The position numbers and the translations under genes are program-made. Below are positions 16,822 to 23,914 of a stretch of 64,000 nucleotides of DNA, piece by piece (the first letter of the stretch is position 1; the number at the start of each line of letters is the position of its first letter). The notes below the pieces were generated by a model. It made no database searches and was not told the DNA's origin. It was given only the letters and a program-made list of their open reading frames with translations. The DNA is from Thermosphaera aggregans (GTDB lineage Archaea > Thermoproteota > Thermoprotei_A > Sulfolobales > Desulfurococcaceae). The stretch spans positions 1,168,582 to 1,232,581 of the forward strand of contig NZ_CP063144.1 of assembly GCF_014962245.1 (NCBI RefSeq), read 5' to 3'.

Positions 16822-17613
16822 TTACATGTACATTAGCGGCATTTGACGCTCCATCTGCTTCTGCATATCCATCATCGCCTTCCTCGTCTGCATCATTAAA
16901 TCCCTTGTCCTGAGCTTTATCAGCTCTGCCTCCTCAAGCAACTTCTTAGTATCAACCTGTATCCCGGCAAACCTGCTTAATGCTGCTATTCCAAAAGCAG
17001 CTGCCTCCGGATCCGGTATGTCTAGGAAGGATTCAACTAGGAATACTACTGTTGAAAACCCTTTCCTCCTCCCTTCTTTCAGTAAGAGAGCGTAAGGACC
17101 TACTATGAAGCCTTCACGCAGGGCTTCAATGTTTTCCCCTTTAAAAGAAGCGTAGACTTCCTCCTTGCTTGATGCTACGAAAACCTGGGGTTTCTCCAGC
17201 TCAAGCCTGTTTGGAACCGCGAGCCCGGTAACGGCTAAGAGGTATTCAACACCTACTTCATCAGCGTAGCTGGAGATAGCGTTGACAAAGGGGTAGACAC
17301 TGCCCGGGATTAAAGGTATCTCGGATAATACCATGAGAAAGCTCCTGTCCTCCGGCATGTAGAGCTGTACAGGGCTTATAGGGGAGGATTCATGGATGAC
17401 TGAAACGGGTGGGAGAAGAGTTGGAGAATCTATCTCGCCAACTAATCCCAGTTTTTTCTCCATTACAATGTGGCGGCACGCAATAGATGATACGAGTCCG
17501 ACGTCAGGAAAACATAGGATCATGTATTTAGGGGTCGGAGTAGCGTATGCATCATAATATTCGTGTATTTGAAGCTCGTTAAACAAGAGGGTTCTTCTAG
17601 GGCGTCCAAGCAT
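16822..17613 (-). CDS. PAC2-family proteasome assembly chaperone
   Basis: A 263-residue protein of the PAC2 family (COG1938), whose archaeal members include PbaA/PbaB, chaperones for proteasome assembly. The MILCFPDVGLVSSIACRHIV segment (about 31-50) and the central LLAVTGLAVPN strand-loop match the family. The final 40 residues are a methionine- and charge-rich helix (MMQTRKAMMDMQKQMERQM). Some archaeal members bind partners through their C-terminal tails; here the end is PLMYM, without the HbYX-type ending typical of proteasome binders. Upstream of and probably co-transcribed with the Hsp20 gene. Confidence 0.82.
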   Translation of the reverse strand: MLGRPRRTLLFNELQIHEYYDAYATPTPKYMILCFPDVGLVSSIACRHIVMEKKLGLVGEIDSPTLLPPVSVIHESSPISPVQLYMPEDRSFLMVLSEIPLIPGSVYPFVNAISSYADEVGVEYLLAVTGLAVPNRLELEKPQVFVASSKEEVYASFKGENIEALREGFIVGPYALLLKEGRRKGFSTVVFLVESFLDIPDPEAAAFGIAALSRFAGIQVDTKKLLEEAELIKLRTRDLMMQTRKAMMDMQKQMERQMPLMYM

Positions 17614-17799
17614 TCAGCACTCCTCAAATTTAACCATAGACGTGAAGGGTTTAATAAATCGTCTTAGAAGCCCTTGGGAAAGGCTCAGCTACCCCAGGGG
17701 ATGGAATTCATCCATTAATCATCCTGGCACGACTCTCTTCATCGCTAATATTCAGTATTGTGATTCAAAGCTTTTAAGCGCTAAAAACGTTTTGAACGT

Positions 17800-18960
17800 T
17801 TACAATGCTCCGTATCTCTCCATCCATTCCCTGTAGGATTCAAGCCAGTTAGGGTCTATACTGGGTTTCCTAGTCTGAATCACCTTGATAATGTCTTCAG
17901 TTGTGATTACCCTCTCGGGCTTGCCCTTGTTCTCGCCTTTGCTGATGATCATCTCGTTAATCTCCTCGGCGACATTGTTTTGCACCTCCTTTATTATGCT
18001 GGAAATATCCGCGGGAGTGTAGTACTCTGTTATCTCTGCTAGCTTATCGTAATCTATGTTCTCCACAGGGTACACTTCCTTCAGCTTGCTCACGTAGTGT
18101 ATGAAGAGTTGCTTCCTAATCTCCTTGTTCGGCTGGGGAACATAGATTCTTTTCTCAAATCTTCTGATAAAACCTATGTCCAGGTTCCAGGGCTTGTTGG
18201 TAGCTCCAATGATGAACAAGGGAAGCCTGTTATTCTCCTTTTCCTTTAACCCATCCATCTCCTGCAGGAACTGGTTTCTCATCCTGCTCTCCCCGCCTAT
18301 TTCGTTTCCGTAAACCTGTAGCAAGCCGTCAACCTCGTCTATGAAGATTATGACAGGGGTTCCATTGTTCGCGATTTCACGCGCCTTGTCAAATACTTTC
18401 TTCACGTTTTTCTCAGCATCACCAAGCCACTTGCTCATGATGGTTGCTGGACTAACGTTTATGAGAACCGCGTTAATCTCGTTAGCTAGTGCAAGAGATA
18501 TTTCTGTTTTACCGCAACCGGGTGGGCCGAATAAGAGTATGCCTTTGGGCCAGCCTAGAGGGTAGAGATCGGGCGTTCTAACAGGGTAGATCACGGCTCT
18601 TTTCAAGGCTTTCTTAACATCTTCAAGGTCGACCAGGTCGTCAAACTTTTTCTTATTAGCCCTCTTCTCCGGGGTTAAAACCTCTATGTCGTCAGAATCG
18701 CTGTACTTGACGTCTCCTCCTACTTTCTGCATTTTGTCAAGAGCTTTTGTGAGAACGTTTATCCGTTCCTTATATTTTTCGATCAACTCCCTATACCAGT
18801 CACTCATTGCAGCATCAGGGTAGAGTTTCAAATACTTGCTGAAGAACTCAATAGCGACTTTATAGTATTTAATAGCGGTCTCATAGTCCCCGCTCTTATC
18901 AGCAGCTACGGCTTTATGCGCGTATTCAACTCCTTTGTCAACCAAGTACTGCATGCTCAT
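17800..18960 (-). CDS. cdvC: CdvC, Vps4-like AAA ATPase of the archaeal division machinery
   Basis: A 386-residue Vps4 homolog that disassembles ESCRT-III polymers during cell division. An N-terminal MIT domain (about 5-80, three helices) precedes the AAA core. In the longest reading frame, Walker A GPPGCGKT is at 148-155 and Walker B IIFIDEVD at about 207-214, with an intact arginine-finger region. ATG at 18960 fits the GGTGAT Shine-Dalgarno; an in-frame GTG at 18969 overlaps that site. It lies 41 bp downstream of cdvB on the same strand, in the usual cdvA-cdvB-cdvC order. Confidence 0.95.
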   Translation of the reverse strand: MSMQYLVDKGVEYAHKAVAADKSGDYETAIKYYKVAIEFFSKYLKLYPDAAMSDWYRELIEKYKERINVLTKALDKMQKVGGDVKYSDSDDIEVLTPEKRANKKKFDDLVDLEDVKKALKRAVIYPVRTPDLYPLGWPKGILLFGPPGCGKTEISLALANEINAVLINVSPATIMSKWLGDAEKNVKKVFDKAREIANNGTPVIIFIDEVDGLLQVYGNEIGGESRMRNQFLQEMDGLKEKENNRLPLFIIGATNKPWNLDIGFIRRFEKRIYVPQPNKEIRKQLFIHYVSKLKEVYPVENIDYDKLAEITEYYTPADISSIIKEVQNNVAEEINEMIISKGENKGKPERVITTEDIIKVIQTRKPSIDPNWLESYREWMERYGAL

Positions 18961-19001
18961 GAAGATCACCTGGCAAGATATTGTTTAAAAAGTGTTGAAT
19001 T

Positions 19002-19841
19002 TTAGAACCTCTTCAGCTTGATAACTCCTTTAGCCTCAAGGTTTCTGAGAGCTAGGTAAACGGCTTCCTTCTTAACCCTGTACTTGCTGATAAAGTTTGA
19101 TACATCTAGTATTCCCCCTTTCGACCTGAGCTCGTCGAGAAGCCACTGCTCCACGACGTGGAGGGGTACATCAACCGGCTCAGGTTTCTTAACCACTATA
19201 GCCTGAGGTTGCTCATTCACCACAGTAGTAGTCTCTGGCATCTTGACCTCACTGGGCGGTGGAGGTGGGAGCAGTGTAGAATCCTCCTTTTTAACAGAGG
19301 GTTGTGAAACAGTTTTAACAGCAGGGGCTGCCGTTGCTTTCCCCGTTAAACCGGGGGAAGGCTCTGCAGCTGTTTCAATAATTATATCCTCTACTTTCTT
19401 CCTCAAGCTTCTCAGCTGGTTAAGTAGGTCTGGAGCTATCTTCGCCACTTCAGGCTCTATTCTCTGCAACTCCTCCATGACCGCTGGTAGTTCTTTCATC
19501 GGCTCCTCAACGTATGCGAGGGTTTCAAGCCTGTATCTAACTCTGGCGAGGTCCAGTATTGCTTTTTCAAATAGTGTCTTATACCCTACAATATTGTTAA
19601 TCTCCTCGTTGATGATGTCTTGGAACTCTTTGTCTCCCTCAGAGTTTAAGAGTTTGGCTCTTTTCTGATGCTCTTCGAGGACGGAATCAAGGCTTTTCTT
19701 TGAAGACTCTATAGTCCTAATCATCCTGTCTAATGTGGCAACGGATTCGAGAATGCTCTTCTTCATTGGATCCCTAGCCCTGATTAAACCGGTAAGTTTT
19801 CCAAACAAACCAATTCTAGAGTAACTCGTGGATGCAGACAT
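19002..19841 (-). CDS. cdvB: CdvB, ESCRT-III homolog
   Basis: A 279-residue ESCRT-III (Snf7-fold) protein that polymerises at the division site. Residues about 20-155 form the helical core. A proline-rich MIM2-like motif LLPPPPPSEVKMP (190-202) is the expected docking site for the CdvC MIT domain. The C-terminal winged helix (about 226-279: HVVEQWLLDELRSKGG to GVIKLKRF) is the element that binds CdvA in Sulfolobus. No strong Shine-Dalgarno precedes the ATG. An 84-bp gap separates it from cdvA, long enough for a separate promoter. Confidence 0.95.
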   Translation of the reverse strand: MSASTSYSRIGLFGKLTGLIRARDPMKKSILESVATLDRMIRTIESSKKSLDSVLEEHQKRAKLLNSEGDKEFQDIINEEINNIVGYKTLFEKAILDLARVRYRLETLAYVEEPMKELPAVMEELQRIEPEVAKIAPDLLNQLRSLRKKVEDIIIETAAEPSPGLTGKATAAPAVKTVSQPSVKKEDSTLLPPPPPSEVKMPETTTVVNEQPQAIVVKKPEPVDVPLHVVEQWLLDELRSKGGILDVSNFISKYRVKKEAVYLALRNLEAKGVIKLKRF

Positions 19842-19925
19842 GTTTCAAGTACCCCGTACGAGCCTGTAAGAAAATGCCCGTGAAAAACATTTTTAAATGC
19901 AAGGATGAATATTAACGGGGTATTA

Positions 19926-20624
19926 CTAGCCTTCTAAAACAACAACCTGCATGGGCTGCTTAGACTCCTGGGCTGCAACGCCTTCCTCCTTCTTCACAAT
20001 GATATCCTCCGGCCGGGTCTCAAGGGCTTCGATCCTCTCCAAATGCCTCTTAACGCTTTCCTTCTCCAGCATTACCACGTCCATGTTCTTCCTGACAAGG
20101 TCCATCGCCATCTTATAGGATTTCTCGGGTATTTCACCGCCCATGTAGCTTACCTTTAAATTAGTCATACATTTCTCAAGCTCAACCACAATATCCTCTA
20201 TCTCGTAGAGCCTCTTCCTCAACATCTCCTTCACGGCCTTAGCATCCTCTTTAATCTTCATCAGCATCTCGTCGAGCTTCTTCTTGTATTCTTCGTAAGC
20301 GTGCTTTGGAACCTCATTGTTGGTTTTCAACTGTTCCAGCGCTGCTATCCTCTTCTTCAACCTCTCAAGCCTGTTCTCCGTTAGAACAGCATTATACTCC
20401 CACTCCGACAGCAGGATGATGTTGCCGTTTTCAAACTTGAACCTGTCTATTGAGAACTGCTTGAACTCGAAGTCCCCGATGCTTACTTCTAGCGAGGTAA
20501 CGTTGCCGTCGGAGTCGCTGTAGAAACTTATCAGGTAGCCTATTCTGCGGCCGTAGGGATCATTAACCGGCTTACCGAGAAACTCATCTATGTTCTCAAC
20601 CTTCACACCCATCATTTGATCCAC
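19926..20624 (-). CDS. cdvA: CdvA, archaeal division filament protein
   Basis: A 232-residue CdvA, the membrane-associated filament protein that recruits CdvB. Residues about 5-75 form a PRC-barrel-like domain (LGKPVNDPYGRRIGYLISFY), about 80-205 a coiled coil, and the end (about 215-232, finishing MQVVVLEG) is a short hydrophobic peptide of the kind that pairs with the CdvB winged helix. Start GTG at 20624 is supported by a TATA-like ATTTTTAAAG at about 20651-20660 on the minus strand, 25-35 bp upstream; ATG codons at 20615 and 20612 are alternatives. Confidence 0.93.
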   Translation of the reverse strand: MDQMMGVKVENIDEFLGKPVNDPYGRRIGYLISFYSDSDGNVTSLEVSIGDFEFKQFSIDRFKFENGNIILLSEWEYNAVLTENRLERLKKRIAALEQLKTNNEVPKHAYEEYKKKLDEMLMKIKEDAKAVKEMLRKRLYEIEDIVVELEKCMTNLKVSYMGGEIPEKSYKMAMDLVRKNMDVVMLEKESVKRHLERIEALETRPEDIIVKKEEGVAAQESKQPMQVVVLEG

Positions 20625-21041
20625 CGTTGAGGTAATACCAAGAGAATACTTTAAAAATCCTCAGCCCAATTGAGAGAGCATTCTTCCATGTCCCATTAAC
20701 TCACGGGCGGAAATAACTCGCACTGTGAAATTATTGAGGATTTGTGTCATGTTAATGTTAAGCGATTTCTAAATTCTAAATAAAGTTTATCAACATGATT
20801 CCCTTTCATTAATAATTTACAATGTTATAAAAATCAATAAATTATTAAAACATGGATATTGTAATATTGTCAGAAGCCTGGTAGCTGGCATTGCCGTAGC
20901 GGCTGCCACGCTTTTAACCATCATCATCACTACTATTTAAGTCGAAAAGGATTAATAAGTGATTGCTAAAAACCCTCTCCTGATTTACCTGCCCGAGGTT
21001 TTAAATTCCTATCCAAAAGGATCAGTGTCCAGGGACCAGGA
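20625..21041. other. Long intergenic region between cdvA and the 21042 gene
   Basis: This 417-bp gap is among the longest without a clear gene. Its left end carries the cdvA promoter. About 20745-20870 is strongly AT-rich with no visible tandem repeat. At 20866-20940 a GC-richer patch could encode a tiny hydrophobic peptide (VRSLVAGIAVAAATLL...) on the plus strand, but it has only an ATT at its head; its complement carries GTGATGA (20930-20924) and CTGA (20873-20870), spaced like C/D boxes but without internal C'/D'. The right end has GGTTTTAAATT at about 20999-21009, a likely TATA box for the 21042 gene. Confidence 0.5.
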
Positions 21042-21287
21042 ATGGGGTTCGAAGACGCATACAAGATATTTAACGCGCTTGGAGGAGTCGTGGACAAGAT
21101 AACGGGTGTTGGCGGAGTACTGTTCTTGGTAGGGTTCATAATAGTGTTTACAATATTCATGGGATTCGTGGTTACACTACTGGTTAGAGCTATTAAAATG
21201 CTGCCTAATATGACGCCGAGCCAGTTTCTAAAGTTCACCTTGATAATGGCTATTAGCTTGATGATAGTTGGCTTACTGATTCCTTAG
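21042..21287 (+). CDS. Small two-helix membrane protein divergent from cdvA
   Basis: An 81-residue protein with an amphipathic N terminus (GFEDAYKIFNALGGVVDKITGVGG) and two transmembrane segments (about 26-48 and 60-80), separated by RAIKMLPNMTPSQFLK. I do not recognise the family. ATG at 21042 lies about 32 bp after a TTTTAAATT TATA-like element, implying a leaderless or nearly leaderless transcript. Its position next to the cdv operon could be functional or coincidental; nothing in the sequence decides. Confidence 0.65.
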   Translation: MGFEDAYKIFNALGGVVDKITGVGGVLFLVGFIIVFTIFMGFVVTLLVRAIKMLPNMTPSQFLKFTLIMAISLMIVGLLIP

Positions 21288-21324
21288 GAAACACGATAAA
21301 AATGTTTTTGAAAAAACACTATTC

Positions 21325-22635
21325 TCACGGCTTTCTCAAGAAAACGCCGAATCCAGGATATCTTGGATTATCCAGCTCCTCTTCAATTTCTAGTAGACGG
21401 TTGTATTTAGCAGTCCTCTCTCCTCTCGCAGGAGCGCCTGTCTTGATGAGCCCAGCGCATACTCCTACTGCAATGTCAGCTATGGAAGTATCCTCTGTCT
21501 CGCCGCTCCTGTGGCTTATCACGGTTTTATAGCCGTTGGTGAACGCTGTTTTCACGACCTCAAGGGTTTCCGACAAGGTTCCAACCTGGTTGACCTTGAC
21601 CAGTATAGCGTTACCTGCCTTGGAATCTATGCCCTTCCTGAACCTTGCGGGATTAGTGGTGAATATGTCATCGCCAACAATGAGCACCTTGCTTCCCAGC
21701 CTTTTCGTGATCTCGGCGAATCCTTCGAAATCCTCCTCTTGCAAGGGGTCTTCAATACTGACTATTGGGTATTCATTCACTAGTTTCTCATAGAACTCTA
21801 TCAATTGATCTCGGGTGTACTCAGACCCTTCTAGAACGTACACTCCTTTATCCTCCCTATAGAACTGACTGCTCGCCACATCCAGCGCTATGACAACCTG
21901 GTTCCACGGATCGTATCCTGCAGCTTTAATCGCCTGGATTAAAATATCGAGCGCATCCCTCACTTTCTCTATTGGAGGAGCATACCCGCCTTCATCCCCA
22001 ACGTTAATGGCCTGGGGACCATATTTCTCTTTCAAAATCTTCTTCAAGTCAAAGTAGACCTCAACCGCGGCCTTAATGGCATCTCTGAAAGAGCTGAATC
22101 CTGCTGGGACGATCATGAATTCCTGGAAGTCTAGCTTATTGCCCGCGTGAACTCCCCCGTTTATTATGTTAAGCATGGGGACAGGCAGCGTGTCGGCCAC
22201 ATACCCTCCTAGGTAAGCGTACAGGGGTAGCCCCATCGTGGACGCGGCTGCTTTGGCAACGGACAGACTGGTCGCCACTATCGCGTTGCCGCCGAGCCTG
22301 CTCTTATTGGGTGTTCCATCTATCTCGATCATCTTCCTGTCAATTAGCTGTTGCCTACGGGAATCCAGTCCTATCAAGGCAGGGGAGATTATTTTGTTAA
22401 CGTTTTCAATGGCTCTTGAAACCCCTCTGCCTTTAAACTCCTTCCCCCCATCCCGTACCTCAACTGCTTCATGGATGCCGGTTGAAGCACCGCTTGGTGC
22501 GTTAGCGATTCCCACGCCCAAGCCTTCCGTCACGGTTTTGACCTGTACGGTTGGATTGCCTCTGCTGTCAAGGATCATTCTGGCCTTTATGTCTTTTATA
22601 GCGAATGATTCATCATATATGTATGACGTAATGTA
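21325..22635 (-). CDS. eno: Enolase
   Basis: A 436-residue enolase, interconverting 2-phosphoglycerate and phosphoenolpyruvate in glycolysis/gluconeogenesis. Segments ARMILDSRGNPTVQV, GASTGIHEAVEVRDGG, the metal ligands in VIALDVASSQF, SIEDPLQEEDFEG and VGDDIFTTN, and the loop HRSGETEDT are all intact. The start is set at TTG 22635, with GGTGG a few bases upstream; the longer frame back to 22689 would add 18 residues rich in Trp/Ile and would run into the divergent gene at 22664. Length from 22635 is normal for the family. Confidence 0.96.
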   Translation of the reverse strand, partial: YITSYIYDESFAIKDIKARMILDSRGNPTVQVKTVTEGLGVGIANAPSGASTGIHEAVEVRDGGKEFKGRGVSRAIENVNKIISPALIGLDSRRQQLIDRKMIEIDGTPNKSRLGGNAIVATSLSVAKAAASTMGLPLYAYLGGYVADTLPVPMLNIINGGVHAGNKLDFQEFMIVPAGFSSFRDAIKAAVEVYFDLKKILKEKYGPQAINVGDEGGYAPPIEKVRDALDILIQAIKAAGYDPWNQVVIALDVASSQFYREDKGVYVLEGSEYTRDQLIEFYEKLVNEYPIVSIEDPLQEEDFEGFAEITKRLGSKVLIVGDDIFTTNPARFRKGIDSKAGNAILVKVNQVGTLSETLEVVKTAFTNGYKTVISHRSGETEDTSIADIAVGVCAGLIKTGAPARGERTAKYNRLLEIEEELDNPRYPGFGVFLRKP

Positions 22636-22663
22636 CAAACTCGACCACCAAAGGGATTGATGA

Positions 22664-22987
22664 ATGAACCAGATTATAGGTTTAACCATAGTGTACGTTC
22701 CCTACCTGACGTGGGCTTTAATGACTAAGTTGTTTTTCAATAAGATCAAGAGCCCTAGTGTCTACTGCTTCATCACGCACAGTCTTTACATCTCATCCAT
22801 ACTGTTCATAGGGTTTTACAAGCATGAAGAAGGCTTGATAAGGGAGATAGCGGTCTTGAGCACGGTGCTTGGGCTAGCGCTCTACCTATATTTCATCAAG
22901 TCGAGGAAAACCTTTTTGAAAACCGTTTTAACGCCCCTACCATATTTAATATTCTACACCATATATTTGTTAGCAGGTGCTTGGTGA
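22664..22987 (+). CDS. Small membrane protein, three or four helices
   Basis: A 107-residue very hydrophobic protein with predicted transmembrane segments at about 3-22, 34-52, 62-80 and 88-105, separated by short basic loops (KIKSPS, KSRKTFLK). Family unknown. ATG at 22664 is 28 bp from the enolase TTG, a tight divergent arrangement. The zinc-ribbon gene begins three bases after its stop, so this gene, the zinc ribbon and the signal peptidase look like one operon. Confidence 0.7.
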   Translation: MNQIIGLTIVYVPYLTWALMTKLFFNKIKSPSVYCFITHSLYISSILFIGFYKHEEGLIREIAVLSTVLGLALYLYFIKSRKTFLKTVLTPLPYLIFYTIYLLAGAW

Positions 22988-22990
22988 TAA

Positions 22991-23311
22991 GTGTTGAACA
23001 GCCCCAAGAAAGAGTCAAGCCTTAAATGCCCTAGATGTGGTTCAAACAACATTGAAGTCATTAAATCATGGCAACTAGTAGCTCCCATCCCAGACGCTCA
23101 AGGAAGGATCACGGTTACTATGATGGGTGTAGTGAAGTGTGGAAGCTGCGGATACAAGTGGAAAACCACCATTAGCAAGCTTAAAGTCGGCGGGAAATCC
23201 GTTGAGATTGAGGGCGGGAGCAGTAAGAAGGTTTTAGAGAGCGAAAGCGAGGAGAGAGAGGTAAAGGAAATTGTCCTCGACATATCAGACATTCTTAACG
23301 AAAAGGATTGA
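22991..23311 (+). CDS. Zinc-ribbon protein of unknown function
   Basis: A 106-residue protein with two CxxC knuckles forming a zinc ribbon: CPRCGSNNIEVIKSW (about 13-27) and VKCGSCGYKWKTTI (about 49-62). The middle resembles TFIIS/RPB9-type ribbons, and the acidic, charged tail (EGGSSKKVLESESEERE) is flexible. It may bind nucleic acid, but no specific role is evident. GTG at 22991 is preceded by GGTGAT at 22983-22988. Its 3' end overlaps the longest reading of the signal peptidase by 41 bp. Confidence 0.75.
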   Translation: MLNSPKKESSLKCPRCGSNNIEVIKSWQLVAPIPDAQGRITVTMMGVVKCGSCGYKWKTTISKLKVGGKSVEIEGGSSKKVLESESEEREVKEIVLDISDILNEKD

Positions 23312-23798
23312 TAAATCAAGGATAAAGCACTACGCGTGGATGATTGAAGTCGCTTTTTCAATCCTGCTCATAATCGTTATCTTAAATCCCGCAATACTTT
23401 CAAGCCTAACAGGTTCGCAAGCCCCGATGGCGGTTGTTAAAGGAGAGAGTATGCTCCCCGTTTTAAGAGAGGGCGACATAGTCTTCACATATAAGCCAAG
23501 CCCTTCAGAGATAAGGGTGGGCGACGTGATCGTTTACAAGGCTTACTCGAACAAGCTGATCATTCACAGAGTCGTAGATGTTAAAATCGTGAATAATAAC
23601 TACTACTATGTTACAAAAGGCGATAACAATTCCGGACCCGATGTCATATATTTTGATGTGGTTAATAATCGCCCGTTAGGGATCAGTTATGAAAGAGTTG
23701 TTGGAAAAGTCTTAAGCATTAACGACATTGTTGTTAAGATACCATATCTTGGCTACGTCTCCCTCTGGTTTCAGGAAATCCGTTCTTCACTTACCTAA
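23271..23798 (+). CDS. Archaeal/ER-type signal peptidase I
   Basis: A signal peptidase of the archaeal Sec11-like type (up to 175 residues), cleaving signal peptides of secreted proteins outside the membrane. A single N-terminal transmembrane helix (about 25-47) is followed by the catalytic Ser60 in KGESMLPVL and His99 in IIHRVV; the ER type uses His instead of Lys. The KGDNNSGPD segment (about 115-124) supplies the conserved Asp residues. The start is uncertain: TTG at 23271 overlaps the zinc-ribbon gene, and ATG at 23340 would still keep the membrane helix. Confidence 0.9.
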   Translation: MSSTYQTFLTKRIDKSRIKHYAWMIEVAFSILLIIVILNPAILSSLTGSQAPMAVVKGESMLPVLREGDIVFTYKPSPSEIRVGDVIVYKAYSNKLIIHRVVDVKIVNNNYYYVTKGDNNSGPDVIYFDVVNNRPLGISYERVVGKVLSINDIVVKIPYLGYVSLWFQEIRSSLT

Positions 23799-23914
23799 TC
23801 CATTCCTACTATACAGCAGGTTGAAATCCTGGAGGACCTTATAATGTTTAAGTATTGTTTACTCCTCAAGTACAGAAGAGGTTTCTCAACACTGTTGTTT
23901 TAAAGCATTTAAAA

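Noticed and set aside
17614-17799. C/D-box-like words (GCGATGA, then CTGA 61 nt later) on the minus strand upstream of the PAC2 gene
   Set aside because: D' and C' are not recognisable, and the middle is dominated by a CCCCTGGGG palindrome; too weak compared with the two candidates retained.
20640-20870. AT-rich gap upstream of cdvA as a possible replication origin
   Set aside because: No origin recognition box repeats, no dyad arrays and no cdc6/orc1 or WhiP gene nearby; AT-richness alone is explained by promoters.
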